A DNA stretch of 64,000 nt from Vallicoccus soli (GCF_003594885.1 NZ_QZEZ01000004.1:62001-126000), one strand, 5' to 3'. Numbered from the stretch's first letter, positions 8,488-16,694 are shown. Numbers and translations: made by a program. The notes: a model not told the origin generated them from the sequence alone.

Positions 8488-9635
8488 GCGGGCTCCTTCA
8501 GGTGCTGCGGGTCCGTGGCGGTGGGAGACGGGGCGTCGGGCCGGTGGAGCGGGACTCCGGTGCTCAGGGGCGCGCCGGTGCCGCCGTGACGGGCCGCGAC
8601 GAGCTCGGCGGCGATGGAGAGCGCTGTCTCGACGGGCGTGCGCCCACCGAGGTCGAGCCCGACGGGGGACCGCAGGCGGGCGAGCTCGCGGTCGCCCAGG
8701 CCGGCTGCGTTCAGGCGCAGCAGGCGCTCCTCGTGCGTGCGGCGCGAGCCCATGGCCCCGACGTACGCCAGGGGCAGCCGCAGCGCGACCTCGAGGGCCG
8801 GCACGTCGGCGCGCGGGTCGTGCGTGAGGACGCAGACCGCGGTGCGGCTGTCCAGCCGCTGCGAGCGCAGGTAGCGGTGGGGCCGGTCGACGACGACCTC
8901 GTGCGCGGCGGGGAACCGCTCGGGCGTCGCGAAGGCGGGGCGCGCGTCGCAGACGGTCACGCGGTAGCCGAGGCAGGACCCCAGGACGGCGAGCGGCGCA
9001 GCGTGGTCGACCGCCCCGACGACCACGAGGCGCGGTGCGGGGGTCGTGACCTCCACGAGCAGGGTCGACGGCTCCCGGCAGAGCCCGTCGGCCACTCCGA
9101 CCTCGATCGTGCCCGTGCTGCCCGCGTGCAGCGCGGCCGCCGCGCGAGCGGCCGCCGCGAGGTCGAGCCGAGCGTCGCCGAGCGACCCGCGGTGCCCGTC
9201 GGGGCGGACGACGACGGACCGGCCGAGGTGCGGGTCGGGGCCCTGCACCACCGTGGCGACGGCCACGGGCACGCCCGACGCCGCATCGGCGAGCGCCGGG
9301 CCGAGGTCCGGCTCCCCGCGCGGGTCGTGGTGCCGCAGGAACAGCTCGATCGTCCCCCCGCAGGTGAGGCCGACGTCCAGCCCCTCGCCGTCGGAGTAGC
9401 CGAACCGCGCGGTCTGCGGCCGCCGGTCGCCGAGCAGCACCTGCCGGCAGCGCTCGACCACGTCCCCGTCGACGCACCCGCCGGAGACTCCGCCGAGGAC
9501 GGCGCCGTCGGCGTCGACCACGAGCGAGGACCCGGGCGAGCGCGGGGCGCTGCCGTCCACGCGGGTGACGGTGGCGGTGACGAACGGGGTGCCGCTGCGC
9601 ACGCGGTCGAGCAGCTCGGCGGCCAGCTCAAGCAC
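8484..9635 (-). CDS. XdhC/CoxI family molybdenum cofactor insertion protein
   Basis: A 383-residue XdhC-family protein that binds molybdopterin cofactor, supports its sulfuration and inserts it into the large subunit. The N-terminal XdhC/CoxI domain has the conserved GGVSGGCVDGDV and LTCGGTIELF motifs (the Cys residues are the cofactor-binding positions in the family). A C-terminal Rossmann-type domain follows (RLVVVGAVDHAAPLA, then YVGAMGSRRTHEERL). The GTG start overlaps the FAD-subunit stop by 8 bp, and its own stop overlaps the Mo-subunit start. It lies between structural genes rather than at the operon end, which couples chaperone synthesis tightly to the large subunit. Confidence 0.92.
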   Translation of the reverse strand: MLELAAELLDRVRSGTPFVTATVTRVDGSAPRSPGSSLVVDADGAVLGGVSGGCVDGDVVERCRQVLLGDRRPQTARFGYSDGEGLDVGLTCGGTIELFLRHHDPRGEPDLGPALADAASGVPVAVATVVQGPDPHLGRSVVVRPDGHRGSLGDARLDLAAAARAAAALHAGSTGTIEVGVADGLCREPSTLLVEVTTPAPRLVVVGAVDHAAPLAVLGSCLGYRVTVCDARPAFATPERFPAAHEVVVDRPHRYLRSQRLDSRTAVCVLTHDPRADVPALEVALRLPLAYVGAMGSRRTHEERLLRLNAAGLGDRELARLRSPVGLDLGGRTPVETALSIAAELVAARHGGTGAPLSTGVPLHRPDAPSPTATDPQHLKEPA

Positions 9636-10608
9636 GGTCGCCCCCCAGGGCGGTGAGCGCCCGCACCAGCGTGCGTCGCAGCAGCGCCGGCTTGAAGGCG
9701 TTGTGCTCCAGCGGGCGCGCGCCGTCGGCCGCGTGCACGACCGCGGCCTCGTACGTCTCCTCCGTCGCCGGCCGGCCGACGAGGGCCCGCTCGACGCCCC
9801 TGAGCCGCCAGGGGACGGTCCCGACCCCGCCGGCGGCCACCCGGGCGCCGCGGACCCTGCCCCGCTGCACGTCCAGCGCGACGGCCGCCGAGGCGAGGGC
9901 GAACTCGTACGACTGGCGGTCGCGGACCTTCACGTAGGTCGAGCGCGCCGCCCACGGCGAGCGCGGGACGGACACGGCCGTGACCAGCTCGCCGGGCCGC
10001 AGGGCGTTCTCGACGTGCGGCGTCGAGCCCGGCAGCCGGTAGAAGCGCTCGAGCGGCACCGTGCGCCCGCCGGCCGCGGAGGCCAGGTGCACGGCGGCGC
10101 CGAGCGCGACCAGTGCGACGGCCAGGTCGCTGGGATGCGTGGAGACGCAGTCCCCGCTGGTGCCGAGGACGGCGGCGCCGCGGTTCCAGCCGGTCAGCGC
10201 GGAGCAGCCGCTCCCCGGCTCGCGCTTGTTGCAGGGGGTGGAGACGTCGCGGAAGTAGCCGCACCGGCTGCGCTGCAGCAGGTTGCCGCCGATGCTGGCC
10301 ATGGCGCGCAGCTGCGGCGACGCGCTCAGCTCGAGCGCCTCCGCGATGACCGGATAGCGCTTGCGCACCACGAAGTGCGCAGCGACGTCGCTCAACCGCT
10401 CAAGTGCCCCGACGTGCAGCCCGGCGCGGCTGGACGTGATGCCACGCAGCGGGAGCCACGTGATGTCCACGACCCGCTGGGGCGACACCACCTCGAGCTT
10501 CATCAGGTCGACGAGGGTCGTCCCGCCGGCGAGGTACGCGGTCCCCGCGCCGGTCTCCTCGAGGGCCTCGGCGACGGAGCGGGCGCGGGCGTAGGCGAAC
10601 GGCCTCAT
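9628..10608 (-). CDS. FAD-binding subunit of Mo hydroxylase, with 4Fe-4S loop (PaoB/YagS-like)
   Basis: A 326-residue FAD subunit that passes electrons from the iron-sulfur subunit to the acceptor. FAD motifs are YLAGGTTLVDLMK and ASIGGNLLQRSRCGYFRD. After the latter comes a Cys-rich insertion: Cys in RCGYF, CNKREPGSGC and GDCVSTHPSD, together four cysteines, matching the extra 4Fe-4S cluster of the PaoB/HcrB branch. The Cys loop distinguishes it from ordinary xanthine dehydrogenase FAD subunits. The start codon overlaps the 2Fe-2S subunit stop as ATGA. Confidence 0.93.
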   Translation of the reverse strand: MRPFAYARARSVAEALEETGAGTAYLAGGTTLVDLMKLEVVSPQRVVDITWLPLRGITSSRAGLHVGALERLSDVAAHFVVRKRYPVIAEALELSASPQLRAMASIGGNLLQRSRCGYFRDVSTPCNKREPGSGCSALTGWNRGAAVLGTSGDCVSTHPSDLAVALVALGAAVHLASAAGGRTVPLERFYRLPGSTPHVENALRPGELVTAVSVPRSPWAARSTYVKVRDRQSYEFALASAAVALDVQRGRVRGARVAAGGVGTVPWRLRGVERALVGRPATEETYEAAVVHAADGARPLEHNAFKPALLRRTLVRALTALGGDRA

Positions 10609-11237
10609 CGGCCCACCGCCTCCTGCGCGGCCCGCACCGCGGCGACGATCGCCGGGTAGGCGCTGCAGCGGCAGATGTTGCCCGACATCCGCTCGCGGAC
10701 CTCGTCGTCGGAGCGCGCCGGGCCCTCCTCGAGGAGGGCCACCGCGGACATGACCTGCCCCGGCGTGCAGAAGCCGCACTGGAACCCGTCCTGCTCGAGG
10801 AACGCCTGCTGCACCGGGTGCAGCAGGTCCCCGCGGGACAGCCCCTCCACGGTGGTGACCTCGGCGCCCGAGACGGTGGCGGCCAGCGTGAGGCAGGAGA
10901 GCACGCGCCTGCCGTCGACGTGCACGGTGCAGGCGCCGCACTGGCCGCGGTCGCAGCCCTTCTTCGTCCCGGTCAGGTCCAGCCGCTCGCGCAGGGTGTC
11001 GAGCAGCGTCGCCCGCGGGTCGACCTGCAGGCGCACCCGCTCGCCGTTGACCCTCGCGCGGACCTGGACGACCAGGTCGTCGGCCCCGCCGACGGCGGCC
11101 GGCCCGGGCGCGGCCTGCGCGGGTGCGGGCGCGCCGCCGGCCAGCAGCGGCGCAGCGGCCGCGGCGAGGCCGCCGCCGAGGAAGCCCCGCCGGGAGACCT
11201 CCGTCCCCGCGCCGTCCTCGTCCTGGGGTGGGTGCAT
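10605..11237 (-). CDS. 2Fe-2S subunit of Mo hydroxylase with Tat signal (PaoA/YagT-like)
   Basis: A 210-residue iron-sulfur subunit. A twin-arginine signal (SRRGFLGGG followed by an Ala-rich hydrophobic stretch ending near AQA) precedes the plant-ferredoxin-like domain (GCDRGQCGACTVHVDG) and the helical second 2Fe-2S domain (QCGFCTPGQVMS and GNICRCSAYPAI), so all eight cluster cysteines are present. An in-frame ATG exists 21 nt upstream (11258) but lacks an RBS; the chosen ATG has GGGGAG 5 nt before it. As in E. coli PaoA, the Tat signal implies the whole complex is exported folded. First gene of the operon. Confidence 0.9.
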   Translation of the reverse strand: MHPPQDEDGAGTEVSRRGFLGGGLAAAAAPLLAGGAPAPAQAAPGPAAVGGADDLVVQVRARVNGERVRLQVDPRATLLDTLRERLDLTGTKKGCDRGQCGACTVHVDGRRVLSCLTLAATVSGAEVTTVEGLSRGDLLHPVQQAFLEQDGFQCGFCTPGQVMSAVALLEEGPARSDDEVRERMSGNICRCSAYPAIVAAVRAAQEAVGR

Positions 11238-11337
11238 GTCGGCTCCCCGCTCGTCCATGGGTCAGGTCCGCACCGGGTCCGGTCGGGCGAGCGGCCCCCG
11301 TGCTCCCAGCAGGCTCGCCCCTCGGCGGGACCGCATC

Positions 11338-11353
11338 CAGGACCTGCCGGTCC
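11338..11353. promoter_or_regulatory. Candidate operator upstream of Mo hydroxylase operon
   Basis: CAGGACCTGCCGGTCC contains the perfect dyad GGACC-TGCC-GGTCC and lies in the 180-nt divergent gap between the Mo hydroxylase operon and the TRIC gene. It matches 14 of 16 positions with 418-433, in the promoter region of the XRE/MmyB-like regulator. Otherwise nothing distinctive is seen between 11238 and 11417. Confidence 0.35.
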
Positions 11354-11417
11354 ACGGATCCGCACCAGCCCCGACCCGGCGGCCGCACGCGGCACCCGTC
11401 TGCGGTACACGTGACCG

Positions 11418-12050
11418 GTGAGCCAGCCCTCCCTCCTGCTGCTCGGGCTCGACCTGCTCGGCACCTCCGCCTTCGCGCTCAACGGCGCGCTCACGGCCCT
11501 GCGCGCCGCGCGGCTCGACCTCGTGGGGGTGCTGACGCTGGGCGCGATCACGGCGCTCGGAGGGGGCATCGTCCGGGACGTCCTGCTCGGCGCCGTCCCG
11601 CCGGCGACGCTGCAGGACTGGCGGTACCTCGTCGTGGCCACGGTGGGCGGGCTGCTCGCCTTCGCCGCCGGCCACCGGCTGGCGCGGCTGGCGACCCCGA
11701 TCCTCGTCCTGGACGCGCTGGGGCTCAGCCTCTTCGCGGTGACGGGGGCCGGGAAGGCGCTCGAGCTCGGCCTCGGGCCCGGGCAGGCGGTCCTGCTCGG
11801 CGGGATCACGGCGGTGGGTGGAGGGACGCTGCGCGACGTCCTGGTGGCGCAGGTCCCCACGGTCCTGCGCAGCGGCCTCTACGCGGTGCCTGCGCTCCTG
11901 GGGGCTGCCGTGGCTGTCGGGGCCGAGGTGGCGGGCGCCGGCGGCGCGGCCTCGGCGGTCCTCGCGGCCGGCACGTGCCTCGCGGTACGGCTGCTCGGGG
12001 TCCGCTACGGCGTCGACCTGCCGGGGCCGCGCGGGCTGCCGGGCGACTGA
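11418..12050 (+). CDS. Trimeric intracellular cation (TRIC) channel family protein (UPF0126)
   Basis: A 210-residue membrane protein with about seven hydrophobic segments, built from two repeats of the UPF0126 unit. Each repeat carries the family motif: ITALGGGIVRDVLLG in the first and ITAVGGGTLRDVLVA in the second; these glycine-rich kinked helices line the pore of bacterial TRIC channels. Length matches the family (about 205-215). The start is GTG, with no clear RBS. It reads away from the Mo hydroxylase operon and is convergent with argP, ending 25 bp from it. Confidence 0.92.
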   Translation: MSQPSLLLLGLDLLGTSAFALNGALTALRAARLDLVGVLTLGAITALGGGIVRDVLLGAVPPATLQDWRYLVVATVGGLLAFAAGHRLARLATPILVLDALGLSLFAVTGAGKALELGLGPGQAVLLGGITAVGGGTLRDVLVAQVPTVLRSGLYAVPALLGAAVAVGAEVAGAGGAASAVLAAGTCLAVRLLGVRYGVDLPGPRGLPGD

Positions 12051-12075
12051 CGGCCGCCGGTCCGCCGGCCGGCCC

Positions 12076-12978
12076 TCAGCGGGGGCGGTGCAGGTGCTCG
12101 CGCCCGGCGGCCAGGACGGCGGCGGCGACGCGGTCCAGGGCGGGCGAGCGCAGCTTCCACTGCTGCCAGTGCAGCGCCACGTCGACCGCGCCGCGCGGGT
12201 CGAGCACGACGAGCCCGCCGTCCGCGGCGCCGAGCTGCAGGTCGGGCAGCATCCCCCAGCCGTAGCCGAGCCGGACGGCCTCGAGGAAGTCCGCGCTCGC
12301 CGGCACCCGGTGCTGCGGCGGGCGCGGGACCTCGCGGCCGCGGGCGCGCCGGTGCAGGTAGTCGTGCTGCAGCCGGTCGTCGCGGTCGAACACCACGACG
12401 GGTGCGGCGGCGAGGGCCGCCGGCGTGGCGCCCTCGGGGAACCAGCGCTCGGCGAAGGAGCGCGCGGCGCGCGGCCGGTAGCGCATGGCGCCCAGCCGCT
12501 CGACGGAGCAGCCCGGCACCGGGGCGGCCTCGGACGTCACGGCCGCCATGACCGCGCCGCTGCGCAGCAGGTCGCCCGTGCGGGCCTGGTCCTCGCGGTG
12601 CAGCTCGAGGCACAGCTCGCCGGCGAGCGGGGCGAGGGCGGGCAGCACCCAGGTCGACAGGCTGTCCGCGTTGACCGCCACCGGGACGACCGGGGCGCGG
12701 CCCGGTCCGGTGCCCTCCAGGAGCGCGGCGGCGTCGGCGGTCAGCAGCTCCACCTGCCGGGCCAGCCGCAGCAGCGCCTCACCGCTCGCCGTGGGGCGCA
12801 CCGGCCGGCTGCGCACGAGCAGGACGCGGCCCGCGGCCGTCTCCAGCGCCTTGAGCCGCTGGCTCACCGCGGACGGCGTCACGTGCAGCCGGCGCGCCGC
12901 GCCGTCGAGCGAGCCCTCGTCGACCGCCGCGGCGAGGGCGCGCAAGTGGGCGAGGTCGAGGTCCGGTCCGAGCGTCAT
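12076..12978 (-). CDS. argP: LysR family regulator, ArgP/LysG type
   Basis: A 300-residue LysR-type regulator. The N-terminal winged HTH (AARRLHVTPSAVSQRLKALE) is followed by a linker helix and a periplasmic-binding-like effector domain. The opening LAHLRALAAAVDEGSLDGAA and length match ArgP/LysG, which sense Lys/Arg and activate the basic amino acid exporter. The exporter gene lysE is divergent at 13049, the classic arrangement. The transcript looks leaderless: TAGCGT (complement of 12985-12990) ends 6 nt before the ATG. Confidence 0.93.
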   Translation of the reverse strand: MTLGPDLDLAHLRALAAAVDEGSLDGAARRLHVTPSAVSQRLKALETAAGRVLLVRSRPVRPTASGEALLRLARQVELLTADAAALLEGTGPGRAPVVPVAVNADSLSTWVLPALAPLAGELCLELHREDQARTGDLLRSGAVMAAVTSEAAPVPGCSVERLGAMRYRPRAARSFAERWFPEGATPAALAAAPVVVFDRDDRLQHDYLHRRARGREVPRPPQHRVPASADFLEAVRLGYGWGMLPDLQLGAADGGLVVLDPRGAVDVALHWQQWKLRSPALDRVAAAVLAAGREHLHRPR

Positions 12979-12984
12979 GAAGCG

Positions 12985-13041
12985 ACGCTAACGGTGCTGC
13001 AGCGACGTGAGCTGGAGTGCAGGGCGAGGGCGACCTAGCGT
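12985..13041. promoter_or_regulatory. Divergent leaderless promoters of argP and lysE
   Basis: Two TAGCGT -10 boxes face outward: complement of 12985-12990 for argP (6 nt to its ATG) and 13036-13041 for lysE (7 nt to its GTG). The approximately 45 bp between them is where a LysR-type tetramer would bind; CTGCAG at its centre is palindromic. Binding by ArgP is inferred from the family. Confidence 0.55.
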
Positions 13042-13048
13042 CGGGCGG

Positions 13049-13672
13049 GTGGACACCGGACAGACCTTGCTCAGCGCCGCCTCGGGCCTCGCCCTCGGCC
13101 TCTCGCTGATCGTCGCGATCGGGGCGCAGAACGCCTTCGTCCTGCGCCAGGGGCTGCGCGGGGAGCACGTGGCCGCCGTCGTCGCGGTGTGCGCGGTGTC
13201 GGACGCGGTCCTCATCGCCGCCGGGGTCGCGGGCACGGGGGCCCTGCTCGAGCGGCTGCCGTGGTTCGTGCCGGTCGTGCGCTGGGGCGGCGGCGCCTTC
13301 CTCCTCGGGTACGCGCTCCTCGCCGCCCGGCGCGCCCTGCGCCCGTCCGGCGCGCTCCGGGTGGAGGGCGCGTCGGCGCGCCAGGGCCTGCGGGCCGTGC
13401 TGGCGACCTGCCTGGCGCTGACGTGGCTCAACCCGCACGTCTACCTCGACACCGTGGTCCTGCTGGGCTCCGTCGCCGGCGGGCACGAGGAGCGGCGCTG
13501 GTGGTTCGGCGCCGGCGCGGTGCTCGGCAGCGTGGTGTGGTTCACCGCGCTCGGGGCCGGCGCCCGGCTCCTGCGCCCCCTCTTCGCCCGCCCACGGGCC
13601 TGGCAGGTGCTCGACGGCGGCATCGCGGTCGTCATGGTCCTCATCGCGGTGTCGCTGGTGCGGCACGCGTGA
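13049..13672 (+). CDS. lysE: LysE/ArgO family basic amino acid exporter
   Basis: A 207-residue inner-membrane exporter with about six transmembrane segments. The family signature [16 protein letters not shown] lies near residue 26, and [16 protein letters not shown] near residue 130 is the second conserved block. It exports L-lysine/L-arginine in LysE/ArgO relatives. An upstream in-frame GTG at 13007 would add 14 residues, but TAGCGT exactly 7 nt before 13049 supports a leaderless start there. Divergent from argP, its expected activator. Confidence 0.93.
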   Translation: MDTGQTLLSAASGLALGLSLIVAIGAQNAFVLRQGLRGEHVAAVVAVCAVSDAVLIAAGVAGTGALLERLPWFVPVVRWGGGAFLLGYALLAARRALRPSGALRVEGASARQGLRAVLATCLALTWLNPHVYLDTVVLLGSVAGGHEERRWWFGAGAVLGSVVWFTALGAGARLLRPLFARPRAWQVLDGGIAVVMVLIAVSLVRHA

Positions 13673-13680
13673 GCCGGTGC

Positions 13681-13714
13681 GGGTTAGCCACTAACCCCAC
13701 CGGAGAACTAGGGT
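13681..13714 (+). promoter_or_regulatory. Hairpin and promoter upstream of sulfotransferase
   Basis: GGGTTAG-CCA-CTAACCC (13681-13697) is a perfect 7-bp inverted repeat starting 9 nt after the lysE stop. TAGGGT at 13709-13714 fits a -10 box about 37 nt before the sulfotransferase GTG. The dyad could be the lysE terminator or an operator over the -35 region; position alone does not decide. Confidence 0.4.
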
Positions 13715-13751
13715 TGACGGTCGTACGTCCCGTCGTCCCCCGGAGGTCCCG

Positions 13752-14702
13752 GTGCCGCTGCCCGACGTCCTCATCATCGGCGCGCCCAAGGCGGGCTCCA
13801 CCGCGCTGCACGCGGCGCTGGCCCAGCACCCGCTGCTCTTCGGCTCCGACCCCAAGGAGCCCAAGTACTTCCTCTGCGACGACCGCCCGCCGGAGCGCTC
13901 GGGGCAGCGCGGCCCGGGCGACGCGCACAGCGCGCGCGAGTGGGTGTGGCAGCGCGAGCGCTACGAGCGGCTCTTCGCCGGTGCCCCGGCGGGGGCGCTG
14001 ACCTTCGAGAGCACGCCCTTCTACCTCTGGGACCGCCGGGCGCACGAGCGGATCGCCCGCACGCTCCCCGACGTCCGCCTCGTGGCCGTCGTCCGCGACC
14101 CGCTCGACCGCGCCTTCAGCAACTGGACGCACCTCTGGGTCGACGGGCTCGAGCCCGTCGCCGACTTCCGCGCGGCCTGCGAGCTCGAGCCGCAGCGCGT
14201 CGCCCGGGGGTGGGCGCCCTTCTGGCGCTACCTCGAGCTCGGCCGGTACGGCGAGCAGCTCGCCCACCTCTTCACCCTCGTCGACCCCGCGCGGGTGCAC
14301 GTCGTGCGCTACCGCCGGCTCGTCGACGAGCCGGAGCGCACCCTGGCCGGGGTGCACGCGTTCCTCGGGGTGCCGCCCGGGCCCACCACGGTGCCCGGCT
14401 CCAACGTCAAGCGCTGGGCGCCGGACACCGCCCCGCGGCGCCTCCTGCGCCGCGGGGTCCGGCTCGGCGCGGCCGCCGGCGCGTACGCCCCGCCGCGCGT
14501 CTGGCGCGAGGTGGAGCGTCCGCTCCTGCGGCTGCTGCAGCGCGGGACGGCGCCCCGCGCGGTCCTCACCCGCGAGGACCGCGCTGCGCTGCTCGGGCGC
14601 TTCACCGAGGACGTGCACCGGCTCAGCGACCTGCTGCAGGAGGACTACACCGACTGGCTCTCGCCGTCGGGGCGTGGCACGTACACCGTCCGGAGGTCGT
14701 GA
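13752..14702 (+). CDS. PAPS-dependent sulfotransferase family protein
   Basis: A 316-residue sulfotransferase. The 5'-phosphosulfate loop is GAPKAGSTAL near residue 10, and the 3'-phosphate-binding motif is VVRDPLDRAFSNW near residue 115, both diagnostic of PAPS-dependent enzymes; the strand-turn-helix and final WL-type C-terminus are also typical. The acceptor (carbohydrate, lipid or small molecule) is not visible. GTG start with CGGAGG upstream. The 3' end overlaps the convergent propeller gene by 58 bp, and both ends look like genuine coding sequence. A TauE/SafE exporter lies just beyond, so sulfur chemistry may link the cluster. Confidence 0.9.
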   Translation: MPLPDVLIIGAPKAGSTALHAALAQHPLLFGSDPKEPKYFLCDDRPPERSGQRGPGDAHSAREWVWQRERYERLFAGAPAGALTFESTPFYLWDRRAHERIARTLPDVRLVAVVRDPLDRAFSNWTHLWVDGLEPVADFRAACELEPQRVARGWAPFWRYLELGRYGEQLAHLFTLVDPARVHVVRYRRLVDEPERTLAGVHAFLGVPPGPTTVPGSNVKRWAPDTAPRRLLRRGVRLGAAAGAYAPPRVWREVERPLLRLLQRGTAPRAVLTREDRAALLGRFTEDVHRLSDLLQEDYTDWLSPSGRGTYTVRRS

Positions 14703-15625
14703 GCGCCGTCGGCGCGGGTGCGCTCGACGTACACCCGCAGCCCGCCCGGCACGGGGACGACGCTCGCGTAGCGCAGGGCGGGACCCGGCTCCTCCGGCAC
14801 CGGGCCGGCGGTGGGTCGCAGCCGCCCGGGCGGCCCGGCGGCCGCGCCGGTGCGCTCGTACCAGTTCTCCGCGGCCGAGGCGCGCCCGTCGTACAGGGCC
14901 TCGTACGCGCCGCCGCCCGCGGGCCAGACCGCGCTGACCCGCGCCCCGCGCCGGTCCCACCCCTCGCCGGGCCCGAGCGCCTCGCCCCGCAGGTCCCACC
15001 GCAGGCCGTCGGCGCTCGTCGCGTACCAGCTGCTCATGCGGTCCGCCTCGTCGTCGCCGCCGTCCAGGGGGTGCCGGCAGGCCCACATCGCCCAGGCGCC
15101 GTCGTCGACGCGCACGACGACGTCCTTCCAGGCCTCGTCGCGCCCGCCCGGCAGCACGACCGTGCGCCGCCCGGAGGCCAGCGCCGCGGGGGAGCCCGCG
15201 TCGAGCGCCTCCACCCACCAGTGCTTGCTGCCGGCGGTGGAGCAGCTGACGTAGAGGCGCCACCCGCCGTCCGGGCGCACGACGAGGGCGGGGCGCTCGA
15301 GCGAGGCCGCCCCGAGGTCCTCGCTCGTCACGCGCGCCACCTCGATGAACCGCACCCCGTCGTCCGAGCGCGCGACGACGTTCGCGTAGCCCCGCCCGCG
15401 GTCCACCGGGCGGCGCAGCCGGTACGCCAGCCACCACGTCCCCTCGTGCAGGACGGCGCTCGGCCCGCCCGCCCAGTACCCCGGGCCGGGGCCCGGCGGG
15501 GCCGCGACCACCTCGCCCTCGGAGAGCAGGGCCCGCAGCAGCCCCCCCGCCCCCGCGCCCGGCGGCTCCGGGGTGCTGGCTGCGGTGCGCGCGGGGGCGC
15601 CGGTACCGGGTTCCGAGAAGCTCAC
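14645..15625 (-). CDS. Five-bladed beta-propeller protein, glycoside hydrolase 43/32-like fold, function unknown
   Basis: A 326-residue protein without signal peptide. Regularly spaced blades are suggested by repeated WxLY/RSDDG-type strands: EGTWWLAYRLRRP, GGWRLYVSCSTAG, DGAWAMWACRHPL and SSWYATSADGLRWD. This resembles the five-bladed propellers of GH43/GH32-like proteins, but the three catalytic acids of GH43 cannot be assigned, so hydrolase activity is not claimed. The GTG start is leaderless: TAGGGT (complement of 15632-15637) ends 6 nt upstream. Tail-to-tail overlap with the sulfotransferase gene. Confidence 0.75.
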   Translation of the reverse strand: MSFSEPGTGAPARTAASTPEPPGAGAGGLLRALLSEGEVVAAPPGPGPGYWAGGPSAVLHEGTWWLAYRLRRPVDRGRGYANVVARSDDGVRFIEVARVTSEDLGAASLERPALVVRPDGGWRLYVSCSTAGSKHWWVEALDAGSPAALASGRRTVVLPGGRDEAWKDVVVRVDDGAWAMWACRHPLDGGDDEADRMSSWYATSADGLRWDLRGEALGPGEGWDRRGARVSAVWPAGGGAYEALYDGRASAAENWYERTGAAAGPPGRLRPTAGPVPEEPGPALRYASVVPVPGGLRVYVERTRADGAHDLRTVYVPRPDGESQSV

Positions 15626-15631
15626 CCACGG

Positions 15632-15654
15632 ACCCTACAGAACCGCTAGGGTTC
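15632..15654. promoter_or_regulatory. Divergent promoter region with GAACC/GGTTC dyad
   Basis: The minus-strand -10 box TAGGGT (complement of 15632-15637) serves the propeller gene; a plus-strand TAGGGT at 15647-15652 can serve the TauE/SafE gene. GAACC (15640-15644) and GGTTC (15650-15654) form a dyad overlapping the plus-strand box. A similar AACTAGGGTT occurs in front of the sulfotransferase (about 13706-13715). Confidence 0.45.
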
Positions 15655-15702
15655 GTCGAAGTCAGTTCCAGACCCCACCCCTGAGCGTTCGGCGGTAGAG
15701 AC

Positions 15703-16647
15703 ATGCAGAAGCTCCTGCTCCTGGCCCTCGTGGGCCTCGGCGCCCAGCTGGTCGACGGCAGCCTGGGCATGGCGTACGGCGTCACCTCCACGACCCTGCT
15801 GCTGGCCATCGGCACCAACCCGGCGGCCGCCTCGGCCACCGTCCACCTGGCCGAGATCGGCACCACGCTCGTCTCGGGCGCGGCGCACTGGAAGTTCGGC
15901 AACGTCGACTGGAAGGTCGTCGCCAAGATCGGCATCCCGGGCGCCGTCGGCGCCTTCGCCGGCGCGACGTTCCTGTCGAGCCTGTCCACCGAGACGGCCG
16001 CGCCGCTCATGTCGGTGATCCTGCTGGCGCTCGGCGTCTACGTGCTCGTGCGCTTCACCCTCGCGGGCCTGCCGAAGGGCAACCTCGGCAAGCCGCTGCG
16101 CAAGCGGTTCCTCGCCCCGCTCGGCCTCGTCGCCGGCTTCGTCGACTCCACCGGCGGCGGTGGCTGGGGCCCGGTCGGCACCCCCGCGATCCTCGCCAGC
16201 GGCCGGCTCGAGCCGCGCAAGACGATCGGCTCGATCGACACCAGCGAGTTCCTCGTCGCCGTGGCCGCGAGCATCGGCTTCATCATCGGCATCGGCTCGG
16301 AGGGCGTGGACTACGCCTGGGTCCTGGCCCTGCTGCTCGGCGGCATGATCGCCGCGCCCGTGGCCGCCTGGCTCGTCCGGCACATCCCGCCGCGCGTCCT
16401 CGGCTCGCTCGTCGGCGGCCTCATCATCCTCACCAACACCCGCACGCTGCTGCGCAGCGACTGGATCGACGCCCCCGACGCCGTCCGCTACGCCTTCTAC
16501 GCCGCCATCTACGCGGTGTGGGCCGCGGCCATCGCCTGGTCGGTCCGCCAGCACCGCGCGAACCGCGAGGAGGAGCAGCGCGTGATCGCCGAGGCCGAGG
16601 CCGCCGCCGCCCGCGGCGAGGAGCCCACGGGCGCCGGCACGCTCTGA
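15703..16647 (+). CDS. TauE/SafE (TSUP) family sulfite/organosulfonate exporter
   Basis: A 314-residue membrane protein with about eight transmembrane segments in two TSUP half-repeats. The first half has GAQLVDGSLGMAYGVTSTTL and the second GLVAGFVDSTGGGGWGPVGTP, both conserved TSUP motifs. Relatives move sulfite, sulfoacetate or similar anions; the substrate here is inferred only. The C-terminus is a charged Glu/Ala-rich helix. Only a weak RBS (GTAGAG) precedes the ATG. It is followed by 9-bp repeats and a terminator hairpin. Confidence 0.92.
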   Translation: MQKLLLLALVGLGAQLVDGSLGMAYGVTSTTLLLAIGTNPAAASATVHLAEIGTTLVSGAAHWKFGNVDWKVVAKIGIPGAVGAFAGATFLSSLSTETAAPLMSVILLALGVYVLVRFTLAGLPKGNLGKPLRKRFLAPLGLVAGFVDSTGGGGWGPVGTPAILASGRLEPRKTIGSIDTSEFLVAVAASIGFIIGIGSEGVDYAWVLALLLGGMIAAPVAAWLVRHIPPRVLGSLVGGLIILTNTRTLLRSDWIDAPDAVRYAFYAAIYAVWAAAIAWSVRQHRANREEEQRVIAEAEAAAARGEEPTGAGTL

Positions 16648-16683
16648 CCCGCAGCACCCGCAGCACCCGCAGCACCCGCAGCA
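16648..16683 (+). repeat. Four 9-bp tandem repeats after TauE gene
   Basis: CCCGCAGCA is repeated four times without mismatch, immediately after the TGA of the exporter gene, followed by a partial fifth copy. It lies in the 3' untranslated region, just before the terminator hairpin. It is probably a slippage-generated minisatellite; no function is visible. Confidence 0.85.
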
Positions 16684-16694
16684 CCCGCTCGACC

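Noticed and set aside
14645-15625. Propeller gene as an active GH43 glycosidase
   Set aside because: The blade pattern is similar but the Asp/Asp/Glu catalytic set could not be assigned, so only the fold is claimed.
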